Shown: one piece after another, positions 1 to 11,986 of the stretch
Position numbering within the stretch: the stretch's first letter is position 1
How the letters are laid out: the number at the start of each line of letters is the position of its first letter
Assembly: GCF_009870125.1 (NCBI RefSeq)
Contig: NC_046680.1
Span: forward strand, 6,696,001-6,760,000
DNA: 64,000 nt
Origin: Drosophila pseudoobscura
Lineage: Eukaryota; Arthropoda; Insecta; Diptera; Drosophilidae
Direction of reading: 5' to 3'
Translations under genes and position numbers: made by a program
The notes under the pieces: generated by a model
Database searches by the model: none
What the model was told of the DNA's origin: nothing
What the model saw: the letters and a program-made list of their open reading frames with translations, nothing else

Positions 1-590
1 AGTTGAATTTGCTGAAGTTGCTGCTGCAGCGTGGCTTGCTGTGGCGGTGGCGGGGCTGGTGCTGGCTCTGGCATGAGCTGCAGCTGGGCAGGAGGCGACG
101 CTGCGGCTGACTCCAGGTGCCGCAGCTTGATCTGGCGCGACCCTTTCTTCAGCAATGGCTTCAGCTTGGGCTTGCTTTGGATGTGCTGTTGCTGGGCCAT
201 TTGCTGCTGGAACTGCTCCTCCAGTTGCTGCTGCTTGAGCTGCTTCTGCAGGAGCTTCTGCTGCTTGCGTTCCTGCTGCTGCTGGTGCTTCGCATTGGCC
301 GACGACTGCTCCTCCATCGCCATGCGCACTGTGAGGCCTGTGATGTACTCGCGCAGCTCCTTGTCGCTGCGCTCGACGAGCGTCTTGAAGGCGTGATTCC
401 GACTCACAGAGTGGACGCACTGAACACAGATCTTGTCGGGCCAGCCCTCGGTGGGCACTATTCGCACGCTGGTGCAGTCCATCAGCATCTCCGGCACCTT
501 CTCGCTGAAGAGTGGACGCATTTCCTTTCGCTCAGATATGCAAAGGCGACAGATTTTGTCCAACTCCAGGGCTTTCTTGCGGTCCATCAT
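1..590 (-). CDS. ZAD-domain (zinc-finger-associated domain) protein, N-terminal part
   Basis: The reading frame starts at a double ATG (590) and stays open to the window edge, so only the first ~196 residues are seen. Residues 14-58 carry the ZAD cysteine pattern: C14 and C17 in KICRLC, C55 and C58 in KICVQC, with the usual spacing and the WPDKIC stretch typical of fly ZADs. ZADs bind zinc and mediate dimerisation of insect C2H2 zinc-finger transcription factors. After it comes a long Gln-rich, probably coiled-coil stretch (about residues 100-150), then a basic Lys/Arg segment and an Ala/Pro run. The DNA-binding C2H2 fingers expected of the family would lie beyond the left edge and cannot be confirmed. 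I cannot name the gene; ZAD genes are a large lineage-expanded family in flies. Confidence 0.8.
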   Translation of the reverse strand, partial: MMDRKKALELDKICRLCISERKEMRPLFSEKVPEMLMDCTSVRIVPTEGWPDKICVQCVHSVSRNHAFKTLVERSDKELREYITGLTVRMAMEEQSSANAKHQQQQERKQQKLLQKQLKQQQLEEQFQQQMAQQQHIQSKPKLKPLLKKGSRQIKLRHLESAAASPPAQLQLMPEPAPAPPPPQQATLQQQLQQIQ

Positions 591-2043
591 TGATTAAGCG
601 ATTGAGTGTTCAGTAGGATTCTGCAAAAAAAGATCCATGTGAAAAAAAGGCCTACAAGTTGTGCTAATCTTGAAAAAGTAGCACCGAGTACGGGTGCGCC
701 GAGTGTGCCAGCCCAATCGCTTTCGTATTGTCCCTGGTCATTGTTATTGTCTGTACGCCTGTTTCCGCGCCAAATTTCATTAATTAAAAATGTAATCAAT
801 GGTCAGCTGCGAAATCAGCCTGCCGCTGTTAGGCAGCTGTTAGGAAACAACAGCACTGTTGAGAGCCGTTTCCTACTGGTCTGGTAGCCCTGCGGCCGCA
901 ACTGGGGCGAGACAGAGACAGCCATACTGTTATACACAATTTACCATCTTGGTGTTGGTGTGAGCGAAAAATCCTATTTTCAGGCACAAAAGCGAAACAA
1001 ATACATAATCTTTGGTTTTGGGGCCCGAATTCAAGAAATATCAAGCAGCGCTTTCATTCACCTGCTCCCGTACTCGATGCACACTTCACTGGAGATTTAC
1101 ACACGCGTAAATTGCTGTTCTTATGCACTTACCTGCGTTGTATTTATATAATTTGCGTAGCTCGCACCACATTCAATATAAAAATTCCTCAAATATGGCC
1201 GCGTCACACAATTTCTGCATTAAGTTCACACATTTCTGTTTGTTTGTCTTTTTTGCACGCACAACACACCGATTTAAAAGAATGCCACACCAGAGGGTTA
1301 TTCTGGGGCAAGTTAATCAAACAACTAGATATCCAGGCAGGTATGGAATTTATACAAATTTAATGAATGAATTTCCTATTTCCCCAATCGCGGTGAAGGA
1401 GCTGTAAATGTCTCTGCGTTTGTCTTTCTCTGTGTGTGAGTGAGACGATAGGCGTGTTTGATTGCAGCGTTGCCAACTTGCTGATATAAAAAAGCACTAG
1501 CGGTAATATACCACTACACTTCAAGTAAAGGCAGTGAGATGAGACAGGTATAAAAACCAGCATGAAAAAAACGTTGAGCGAGAACAATACATATACATAT
1601 GCTATTTTTAGATTTGTGGTCGATCTGGAATAATAAGTTGGTTAATCGGAATCGCACAAACTTATTGTTGTGTCGTGTTTTTTCAGACTAGATTGGTCTT
1701 GAAGTGCAGTGGCATACGACCAAAATTGCCGGTCAAAATATTATATTTTGTGTAATTGAAAAACATTTCGTTTACCTTTCTTGCAATCCAAAAGCGGATC
1801 CCATGCCTTCTTCACATTTGAGTTTCACCTGCCAATACAACTCACTCGAAAATTCGCGTTTTATTCACCGACCACGTAACACTCCTCTCCTCACTCACTC
1901 CCAGCAGCACAAATACAGTTAAATTATGATTGGAAAGGGAGGAATCTAGAGCAAAGGATTTGGCAGCTGGGTTGCCAACTCGTTCGATTCAAGTGACATT
2001 GCAAAATAAATTCGGAAATTTGCTTAAATTACTATTAATTAAT
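591..2043. other. Intergenic stretch, no gene seen
   Basis: This holds the upstream region of the ZAD gene and the 3' flank of the membrane-protein gene on the same strand. It is AT-rich. Open frames here lack Drosophila-like codon composition and splice partners. I see no RNA gene. Confidence 0.5.
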
Positions 2044-3834
2044 TCAGGCAGGCGGCGCGCTTGTGTTGGCCAGATCGTACTTCTGCCTTTTCTTGCTCTT
2101 TCTGCTCTGGTTGCGGACGATCAGGTACACGCCAATGATCACAGCCACGGCCACCAGAAGGCAGGTGACCACAAACCAGCTGTAGAAGCCCGGCTCATCC
2201 TCATCCTCTGTCGCGTTCTCCCATTCAGTAAAATTGGCCGCAGATCCGTTCAGACTGAGTCTGGATAGTTGGTGCTCCCGGAATAGCGAAGCCTTCACGA
2301 GATTGTTCGACTCGGGGGCCTCAAAGGCCGGCTCCGTGTTGTCTATTCTGACAAAGGTGAGCCTGGCTCCGCTTATTGGCTGCCTGTAACGCCGCAAACC
2401 GTTTCCATAGTACTCGTAGATGTCTGCACTGAACTCCCGGTGCTGATCCACCCACTGCCCAATCACCTGCACCTTCACTTCGCTCCTGGGATCCATGCTG
2501 CGGCCGAAGTAGGCCTTCTGCTCCACGTCCAGGCCGCCCACACCGTCAGCATCAAGCTCCAGGACGGAACCACGATGCTCGAACAACAGGGGGAGCTTTG
2601 TCAGGTGCTCATCCTGGTATATGCTGCTCGTGTTCAGGTGGATTTTCTCCACAAACGCATAGTTGATGCTGCCATAGATGGGCTTGCGCTCGCCGCTGGG
2701 ATTCTTCAGCACGCTGTCGCCCAGATGCATCTTGTAGCTATTGGTAATATTGCGCCAGGGCATATACGTAATGTTCCGCAATTGGTACATCAGAGGCTCC
2801 AGCTCAACCAGCACGTTTATGTTGTCCTCCAGGCCGTACTGCAAAATGAAAGGAAGTTGTTTAAAAGCAGATTGATCACGTCTGCTGGTGCAACTTACAA
2901 AGTTATCTCCGAATATCATGACCACACAGGTGAAGAGATTATCCGAAACGGCGTTGACTAGATCCGTGTGTCGGAAGTGGCACAGCTCCGTCTTCTCCCG
3001 CTCGACACTCGTTGCCTTGGCTATGTACGTGAGCCGCTCTTTGGGATTCAGTTCGGGGGCATAGAACTTGAGCATCATGGGGTAGGGCACCCAGGCCAGC
3101 ACGGAGCTGCCATCGTTGTTGCATATTTCCGACTGCGGGCCACGGCCGCTCAGCTCTCCATTGTGCAGCTTAAAGAAGTGATGATTGTCCCTCTTGACCG
3201 TCGTGGAGCCGTGGTCTGTGCACATGGTATCGATGAAGCTCTCCTGAGGATTAGCAAGATAAAATGTTGAAGAGGAAACACTCGGGTTGCGTGCTCGTCA
3301 AAAAGTTCCCCTTATCTGCCCTGTGCGCATTATCTCCCTATCGTCAAGCTAATTCAATTTGGAATAGCAAGCCGCAGACACTTGCGCCACTCGAATTTGG
3401 CTCGCGACGAATTATCTATTACTCATATTGGCATTGAAAGTGTCATTTAAGGATGTAGCTCCATCAAACCGGTTTCTACCAATGACTGATCGTTTGATTG
3501 ATCAACTATTTATGGCAGGAATAGAGTGTGAATCTCACATAGGCTCAGAGTGGGATAAAGAGCCGATTACCTTCTTATACATGTATCTAAACCTAAACCT
3601 ATAGTTCTGTTTTCATTTGCTACTCCCATGGGCTAAATGGTTCACCTTCTCTTTGGTCGTCAATGTTGTGGCCTTAATGTGGCACTTTAGATCCTTTTCA
3701 GTGGGTATGACCACATGGCGATCAATATCGGCGAGGAGCAAAGGCTGCGTCTCTATGCAGAAATGGGGGTGCTCCTCGAACGCCGTGCAAAGCGCCAGCA
3801 AGGTCACGAGTCCAATTATTGTTTGAATAAACAT
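2044..3834 (-). CDS. Predicted type I membrane glycoprotein, 3 exons, unassigned
   Basis: Three exons join in frame: 3646-3834, 2899-3243 and 2044-2838, giving about 442 residues. The introns are 3244-3645 (GTGAAC..CTCAG) and 2839-2898 (GTAAGT..TTTGCAG). The second is 60 bp and has no in-frame stop, so it can be mistaken for coding sequence. The start is the ATG at 3834, giving a clear signal peptide (MFIQTIIGLVTLLALCTA); a longer upstream frame has only a TTG. The lumenal or extracellular part has several Asn-X-Ser/Thr sites (NIT, NTSS, NGS, NFT, NAT). One membrane segment lies near the C-terminus (FVVTCLLVAVAVIIGVYLIV), followed by a short basic tail of about 23 residues (RKSKKRQK). The topology is therefore type I. 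I do not recognise the family and assign no function. Confidence 0.75.
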
Positions 3835-4757
3835 TTCCGCTGTTCCGTTGGCGAGAGTTCTTGGGACTCCTCCGTCGCGCAATCGATCGAAACGCTCTGT
3901 ACGGCTGGCAAATCGTAACTAAATTTGCAATTTTAAATTGACAGCTATTCGATTGCCTATTCGAACGCAGCGCAGTCAACTTGACCGCAAAACATCAGCA
4001 GCCCGATAAACGACGAGCCGATCGTCCGAATATAACCATATTTATCTATTGATGAAGGATTTGCCCGAGATTCACTACGATTTTTGGAGGTGCGAGAGTT
4101 AAACGCGGTGCGCTGGCCATAGCCGAATCAAACGTCGAACGAAACACAATTGATTGGCGTCACACCAATGCCAATGAGTAAGGCCTGCCACGGCCCGACC
4201 GAAGGGGAGTTCATTTCCCAAACTTGGAGCCCACCGTCGGCGATAAGATAAACGTTAAGCGATGCAGGCATTCGTAGATATCTCCCATTAGGAGGAGGGG
4301 AAGTGTCTCTGGTGGCACATTCTATTTATGGCAATGGCTAACCCCTGAGAGGGGTTCACGATGGACAATATGCGTGCGCTTAATGCTAACCAGATTACAC
4401 ATGTGTTTAATAGAAAAAGTATACATCTTTTATAGCTTTGTACAGTTGACATTGTTGAACAATATTCGGTTGCTTACAATTTACAGATTGGTTTCTCACA
4501 GATGGTTTTGTGAAGTAGATTTACGATTACAGTTGAGAGCTTCTTTAACGCTCTTTTTCTTATGCTTTGTACAATTTTCAAACACAACATTCTTTTAAAT
4601 TTAACAGTATACAAACTATATTAAGACTATTGAAGATTTGGATGTGAATTCCTGTTCGTTTCGTGCACGCTGCGACGAGAATGGGGAAATAAACGACGAC
4701 ACGACACGGGACGAGACGAGACAATGGGGGGAGGAACAGGATGGTGGGTGGCTATAC
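3835..4757. other. Intergenic stretch between the membrane-protein gene and mahj
   Basis: This should contain the promoter of the type I membrane-protein gene (near 3835-4000) and the 3' untranslated region of mahj on the same strand. It is AT-rich with no supported coding or RNA gene. Confidence 0.4.
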
Positions 4758-7700
4758 TCAATCTAAGGATGGAGAAAAGACAAGTCTTACACGAACAGAA
4801 TCTAAAGAGTACGAGGTATTACCATCACTGCTGCCGTCGTCGAAGGCGACATCGAGACCGGCATCGGATAAGAGCTCCATATCGATATCGTCATCACCGT
4901 CACCATCGCCATCGCCATCATCGTCCTCCTCATCATCGTCATCAGAGTCGAGAAGATCGACTATATCATATCCGTCATTATCCATATCATCCCCGTCATC
5001 ATCGTTGCTCGAAGAGTTAAAATTGCGAAGCATCGGAAATTGCAGAAAATTCGGACCTAGAGCAAATGCTGAATAAGCGACAGACAGACTTGTTTGTAGT
5101 CCCGAATTCATGATATATAGAATTGTGGGAATGAGGACTCACTGTTTTCGGAACCCGTATCGGAGCCGTCCTCATCAGATTCGGGCACCTCCTCATCATC
5201 TTCCTGCAAGCATAGACATAATATTTAATTCAATATCATCCATACGCCGCATAAGAGCTCTGAGATCGATGGCAGCGTTGACGCCGCCACCGCCAACTCC
5301 AACTCCGTTGCCATTGCCACCCAGTGTACGTGCTCGCCGTCGCACCCCAACAATTGAGCTGTTGGGTGCATGCTGGCGAGAAAGATTCGGACTTGCGTTC
5401 GAGGCGGGACTGTCCCGGCGTGGCCGTGGGTTGTTCTCCTGTTCGTTGTTGGTACGGAGCAGTGGACTTTCTGGCGCACCGCCCCCGGCTGGTGGGCGCG
5501 ACACATCATCAAACACACGAAGTAGAGCTTCGCCACCATTCCCATGAGAGTGTGGTGAATGTGCAGGTGCCTCCGCCTCGGCGCTATTGCGTCCGCCCAC
5601 CTCGTTGGCTAGATCCTTAACCGCACGCACCTCTTCCGATCGCTCGCTCTTTTTCACGCCAACCGCATAGATCTTCACATAAGTCTCCTGCTTCGATTCG
5701 TAGCCACTGTAATCCTCGACCACGGCAATCAGACTCCCGTTCGCACTGACGCTCAGGTCATTGATGTTCCGCTTCACGTCGATGGTGGCTATACTCGAGT
5801 AGTCGTAGGCGTCAAGCACATTGAAGCTCGTATCATAGGTGGTGGTGTCCATGTCGTGGTCCCTGTCCGTTCCCAGGCTGGCCCCATAAATCACATGCAT
5901 TGGCGAGAACGTGCAATTGCGTTGATCCAGAACTGGCACCGTCTGCAGCAGATGGAAAGTGCGCAGGTCCCACACCTCAGTGTTGGATATAATCTGTGGA
6001 AACGAAGCATGTGTGTCAGCATTAAAGGAGATGAGTGGGGTGGAGGTTGTTGCGCGATACGGTACCTCCAGGCAGTTTGGATGGAAGACTCCGGATATAC
6101 ACTGATTGAATTTGTCAAACTTGTGGATCTCCTTGCCGGAACGCACATCCCAGAGCACACCATCTGAAGCAGAAGGACGAATCAATTATGAATTCAAACA
6201 AGGGGCGGCTGGCCATTGACTTACCTGACAAAACCAGTTCGTCGGTGCGGCAAAGCGTGGCGCGGTTCTTAGTATACTGGTTGGGTATGGTGGGGGTGAA
6301 GGTGGACAGCTTGGAGCCCGTGTTGATGTCGAAGAGCGTGGCACACTGCAAAGAAATAGCGAGTCGAGTCGAGTCACGTTGGGAAAACACCACGGGAGAA
6401 CCTTTAGCCGCACTCACCTCGTTCTGTGTACCCAAGAGGCGATCCTGCGAGGTCTGACTGAACTCGCAGTATGTGACATCGGATAGAGTCAGCTTTAACT
6501 TGAACTCGTTGTCCGCAATGGACCATAGGATGCTGGTGGGAGTACGCCAGAAGCTTGATGTGATGACCAGGTCCCCAGCTCGGTTGGCCTTGATCGCATC
6601 TACACTGAAGTTGTGACAGTTGGAGTAGAACTGCTCGACGCCGTCGTTCATGTTGAAGACCCGACCATCGCCCTGCTGGGTGCCCACGATGATGTACTTG
6701 CCCACGAGGTCGCAGCAGGTGAACTCCAGATCCTCGTACTCAGCCGACCGAATGGTGCGCCAGGGAGAGAAGTGCGTGTGCACATACCGCCGGTCAAAGC
6801 GTCCCGTGGTGAAGCCTGCCTGGGTGCGGAAGTGTCGACTCGTCAGATTGTAGTTGGAGCTGAGCAAGCGGCTGGGCCGTGGATCGGGGCACTTGTGCGG
6901 CTCGTACAGATCAAACTGCGGGCAGGTCGTCACCGGGTTGTTGCACAGCGAGTGCTGGTTGGTTAGATACTCCGTCACGATCGTGTTGAGGGTCACCCGC
7001 TTCGGGTGTAGGGGAACCGAGGAGGCGAAGTCTTCCGGCAGACCTATAGCGCTACAGCCGGGCTCGGCAATCTGCTTCTGTATGGAGCGGCCCACAGAGC
7101 TGATGGAGCGCTCAGTCCTCCGTATCTTGATCGGCGTTTGGACGGAGATGCTACTAAAGTTGGGTATGCTGGCTGTGGAGGTGCTAGCCCCGCCGTAGGG
7201 CGAGTCCTCGTTATAACTCCGATTCATCTCGCCATTCGACATGATTGCCGCATTCACGTCCTGCATGCGGCTCCTCAGGCGACTCCTGGAAATGGAGCTG
7301 CCACTGCAGAGAGCTTTGTAGTCGAAAGGCGACTGATGGAAACTCCTGGTGGTGGGAGTCTGCAACGGAAGCCCCACCTCGCGCTGCAGCATCTGGGCGG
7401 TCTGCGAGAGGCCTTTGCTCTCCAGGTGCTCGAAGATCAGCTGGTAGAGCTGCTGCTCGTTGTACTGGATGCGGGTCTGGGCAATCACGTTTGCCTTGTG
7501 CATGTTGGAGAGCGATGGATCCAGCGGATTGTTCAGCGCCTTGGTCTTGCCCGATACGCGCTCGAGCAGCTCGAGGGCGTATTTCTGGAAGATCACATGC
7601 TCGGCTCTCTTCTCCTGCAGAATGGGATCCCTCATCAGGCACTGCAGCTGCCCACCGGCGAACAGGGGAAGCTTGCTGACGATCTGCCTGACGCGGTCTG

Positions 7701-10422
7701 ATCTGGCCAGACCGGCCAGAGCTCGGCAGGCCATTCCTCTAATGCAGTCCGCATCTGTGATGGGGCCCTTGGTCTGCATCAGGGAGAGCAGGACCACAAT
7801 CCCATTGTTGGAGCAGACCGACTCCCACACCTTCTCGATCAGCTCCTCGGCATACTTGTGGTTGGCCTTGTTCCTTTTAGAGGAGCTGCCAAACTTGATC
7901 AGGCTGTTTCCGCTGTCCTTGCGTATGATCGGCGAGCAGACGCAGTGACAGAGCACGGCCAGAGCCGACTTCAGCACCTCGGCGTCGGAGGTGATTTCTC
8001 CGGCTGCCGCTCCCAGAACCGAGCAGAAGCCCGAGGTGGTCGTCTTGTCCAGCATCTGTATGCGCTCGCACAGCACCACATAGACCCGGGGAATCACACA
8101 GCACACGCTTAGCGCATCCAATGCAGACCGAACCGTCTCCGAGCGACCGCTGTTCACCCAGTCGTAGCTGAAGGCTATGATTCGCAGCAGCATTGAGATG
8201 CCGCCCAGCTTCATCAGCTGGTCCACGGGCTGCCAGTGGCCGCGGATCGATGTGTGCTCCTGGAGAGTGCGTATCTGCTCGTGCAACTGGTCGAAGGTGA
8301 GTTTGGCCGCCACTGTGGGGTTCTGGTTGAAGTAGTGCGCCGACGACGGAGAGGTGGAGGTCGCATAGTGCTGCGACAGGAAGCTGTTGTACTTGAAGAA
8401 GAAATGCGCCTCCATATAGCGCTTGAGGGCCACGCACACGTGACGCACCATCTGGCGGGAGGCGCACTCCACATCATCGTTGATATCCGAATCGTTGTCG
8501 CTGTCATTCTGGCTGGGATCGAGTATCTTCAGCACGGATATCTGCAATATCACAACAGAATAGCTCAATCGGCCTCCATTTAGGAGTTCGTTCAAAGTGT
8601 CACTTACAACATTGTAGAGTTTACGGAGACCATCTTGGGCATCGAACTCGTCCAGAATCACCTTGAACTGGAAGCTCAGGCTGAAGAACATGGTGGCATG
8701 GCACTTGGAGGAGTCGTGGCAGCGACCCAATATCCACAACGCGTAGCGCACCAGCTCCGAGATGAGGGGACGCTGCATGCTGCATATCCGCTCCATGGCA
8801 TCCTCGCAGTACGCCAGATAGTAAATGGCAATGGACACGCCCGTGGTGGCCAGACTAGGGCGCGGTACTTTCAGCAGCAGCTAAATGAGACAATGACAAT
8901 GCCGTGTCTATGAGAGATTTTTCCAGAGTTTCCCCCCTCAAATTCACTTACCTCCAGGCCGCCGTGGGATATAAACTCCAGAGCGAATTTCTTGTGGCAA
9001 AGCAGGGAGGCCAAGTACTTCAGCACCTCGTAAGCGAGGCAAGTGTCGCGGCGATCGAGGTTCTCCAGATAGCCGAATATCAGCTGCATCACGTTGTTCT
9101 CGAAGGCCATGGCCAGGAATTCCTGGTACTCGCCGAGGCTGGTGAGGAACCGCATGATCAGCTTTTGGCTGGCATCGGCCGTTGGCGGGTGCAGCGGTAT
9201 GTACATCCGCTTGTAGTAGCGCGACTGGGAGAAAGCATCGCGGCTGTTCTCGAAGAGAATCGACATGTTGGAGGCATCGCCATGGTTTGAGCTCGCAATG
9301 CCGCTTCCGTTGTGCTGCGGCGACTGCGGAGCCGACGCTCCGTTGCCGCAGGCCATCCAACAGAGCAGTCCGCCAGAGGCGCTGCTGTCGGCTGAATAGT
9401 TTAGCGCCGATGGGTGGTCCGCTGAGGCGCTTTTGCTTATGGCCAGAAGCATGTGCAGGCGCTTGATCATCTTGGGTACCAGACGCATGTTCTGATCGCG
9501 ATAGTTGATCGCAATGTCGCTGACCTCCATGGCCTCGGCAAGAAGTCCGGTTGCATAGCTCTGGAGCGGCTCGATGCTGTCCTCCGCCCAGCTGTAGATG
9601 CGATTGATAGTGCCATCGTCGTTGGCTGTCTGGAAGACGGCAGTTGTCTCCAGACCTGGCATAATCTCCAGGATGAGGCGGCACGCCAGGATGTTCAGCT
9701 CCAGGGAGCTGCGACTGATGGTCTGGCGACTGAAGTAGTTCTCGCGCAGATAGTCGTTTAGCAACTGTATGGGTACAAAACACGATTTAATTCGAAGCCA
9801 AATATTGGTTGACAGCGCTTCTCACCTTCCCCATGAACACATCTTTGCGGAAGAGCAACTTGAGGAGCAGCCCATACTGGCAGCTGGGATCGGCGCGATA
9901 TGGATGCCTCGAGTCCAAGGGATCCGGATCCTTGCGCATGTAGGCGTCCTTTTCGCGCTCAAAAATCTCCGCCAGACTACAATTTGTTTATTTATTAGCC
10001 CATCAATTTATTATTCTGCATCATCACTTCTCGCCTTACCTCTTCAGAGTGGGCACGGGATCGTAGCCACTTTGAGTCTGCTGCTGCTCCCAGCGGTCGA
10101 TGATTTGCGTCAGCTCTTTCTTGGTGGACGAGCGCCTATCGGCGGCTGCGTCTTCTTCTTGATTGCCAAAGGCATCGTCGGCGGCGGGGCTGCTGTCGCT
10201 CTCGTTTTCCTCAGCGGCTTCCGCATCACCACCGCTCATGGCATCCTCCTCTGCTCCTGCCTCTTCTGCGGCTGCCTCATCATCATTATCATCGTCGCTT
10301 TCGTATGCAATTGCCACAGCTTCGGCCATCGCTATGATAGCCTCTCTCTCGGCTTCCGCATCAACGTCCTCCTGCGCCGCCCCGGCCAGCGCCTCGTTAC
10401 CGTTTTCACCGCCCTCTGACAT
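4758..10422 (-). CDS. mahj: Mahjong / DCAF1 (VprBP) substrate receptor of CRL4 ubiquitin ligase
   Basis: Exons read on the minus strand: 10040-10422, 9826-9976, 8952-9764, 8608-8880, 6418-8541, 6225-6345, 6066-6163, an exon starting at 5993, 5143-5203 and 4758-5056; about 1,650 residues (human DCAF1 about 1,500). The family recruits substrates to the DDB1-Cul4 ligase. Visible marks: an acidic Ala/Glu-rich N-terminus; an armadillo-like helical region; a LisH motif near residue 900 (NEQQLYQLIFEHLESKGLSQ); and a WD40 propeller with two DDB1-docking WDxR motifs, LWDVRSG and VWDLRTFHLL, nearly matching the human ones. The last exons encode the Asp/Glu tail (DLLDSDDDDEEDDDGDGD). The start is the ATG at 10422; the frame upstream has only TTG. 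Three introns (8542-8607, 6346-6417, 5994-6065) are in phase without stops. The donor joining the 5993 exon to 5143-5203 is unclear; reading through would end the protein at 5196. Confidence 0.93.
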
Positions 10423-11062
10423 CGTCAATGTGGACAAAATGTGAAAATACGTTTAACGCGCACCAACAGATTCACAGCAGTCTCACGGTTAGTAAATAAT
10501 TTAGTCAACTTGCGAAAATAAAGCGTGCGGCATACCACGCGCTCGAGCCGATATATCGATGGTTTGAGCAATCGATGCTGAAACCATGCAGCCCTGGTCG
10601 TTAGGTGGGGAAACAATGAAGCCGGGTCGGGTCTGATGTTTGTTATTTTTTCGAATGTTTTTTTTTGTTGACACTTCGTACTTCTCTTATGGCTGTATGA
10701 TACTAGACTTTGATAAATTTGCTGCGAAGAGAGTAGAAAAACACATAATTAGAGTGCGTAGCCGGCTATTTGAGGCATTATTTTTGACAATATTATGCTT
10801 TCCAGCCAGCAAAACGGAACAACTGGATCGCCAACTGAACGCCAACTGGTTTTTGCAGCTAGTCAGTTCCCAAAGTCTAATCTCACACAGCTATTAACAT
10901 TAAACCAAAAGGTGCTGCCACTTCGCAGCCGTCTGGCAGTCTGGTTTGATTTGTGACGACCGACCAGATCGAGAGAAAAACAAAATCCTATTGTTTTGTT
11001 TTGGCGGTGCCATTGGCTTTATATTCATTTGTCAAATCAAAGTATAAAGTGCAGTTTATGTA
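10423..11062. promoter_or_regulatory. Divergent promoter region between mahj and the TEX261-like gene
   Basis: The two start codons face away from each other, 640 bp apart. TATCGAT at 10554-10560 matches seven of eight positions of the Drosophila DRE (TATCGATA), an element of housekeeping promoters, and ATCGATG recurs around 10571-10577. I saw no TATA box at a fitting distance. That shared elements drive both genes is inference. Confidence 0.4.
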
Positions 11063-11777
11063 ATGGGTTTCCTGTATATTCTGGGATGGATATCCCTTGG
11101 TATCCAGATCACGTTCCTTACTCTGTCCATAGGTGAGCTGCTCTGTTTTGTGTGACGCCCATTGTTTTGTGTCGACGTCTGCAATGTTCTTCCAGTGGCA
11201 GGACTTTACTATTTGGCGGAACTCGCGGAAGAGTACACGACACAGGCGCGGCGGTGCATTCTGTTCATGATCAGCTTTACAATCTTTGTGTACATCATGC
11301 TGATGATTTTCGAGGAGTTCCCCTGGAGCATGCTGCTGTGCGGCTTTGTGGCGCAAGGCTTCCACCTGTCGATAATGGGAGGTTTTCCATTCATACGCCT
11401 GCTGTCTGTGCCCTTCCTGGGCTCCCTCGTCATGCTGGTGGTCAATCATTTCCTAGCATTTCAGTATTTCACCACCGTCTATGTGCCTTTCACTCAGGTG
11501 AGTGCCTTGGGGAGTTGGACTGAATTAAGTGACTGATCACAAATATTGCTTTTAGGTGCTTGCCTACTTCACCGTTTGCATGTGGATCGTGCCCTTCGCC
11601 CTGTTCGTCTCGCTCAGTGCCAACGACAGCGTCCTGCCCACGGTGAATGAGCAGAGCAGACGGAGCCCGGACGTGGTCAGCAATTATTTCTCGCGGAACA
11701 AGAAACAGGGGCTGCTCTCCCTTTTCAACTATATGAAGGAGCAGCTGCTCCCAGCGCGGAGCAAGAAGGCGTTTTAG
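11063..11777 (+). CDS. TEX261/Svp26-family ER-Golgi membrane protein
   Basis: Three exons (11063-11132, 11196-11497, 11556-11777) join to 197 residues; human TEX261 has 196. Introns are 63 and 58 bp with GTGAGC/GTGAGT donors. The sequence follows the family end to end: MGFLYILGWISLGIQ, then AGLYYLAELAEEYT, VVNHFLAFQYF, VLAYFTVCMWIVPFALFVSL, VVSNYF and a basic C-terminal tail. The acceptor at 11195 was chosen because it keeps the VAGLYYLAEL junction of the family. The yeast relative Svp26 is a cargo adaptor for export of certain Golgi membrane enzymes in COPII vesicles; a similar role here is inferred. About four hydrophobic segments are visible. I believe the melanogaster orthologue is CG3500, from memory and unchecked. 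Confidence 0.93.
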
Positions 11778-11922
11778 AACTTACATATTCAGAGATGTGT
11801 GCAAATAGGAATGCGAATGATCTAGTATCTAGAGTAGTTCCTTTGATTATTTATTTTTTGTACCTATAAACCAGACAAGCGAGCAAGTATACATACGTAG
11901 ATAAATGCAAGATGCACATTCC

Positions 11923-11928
11923 TTTATT
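11923..11928 (-). terminator. Poly(A) signal of Rpi
   Basis: AATAAA on the minus strand, about 60 bases past the Rpi stop codon. It lies in the convergent space shared with the 3' end of the TEX261-like gene. Confidence 0.5.
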
Positions 11929-11986
11929 AATGGCCAACATTTAATTTTAAACGAATCCCTGTGAAAATAGAAATATAGTACGAGAT

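Noticed and set aside
4724-5076. Plus-strand His/Arg-rich and Ser-rich frames
   Set aside because: They are shadows of the GAT/GAC acidic tail of mahj on the minus strand.
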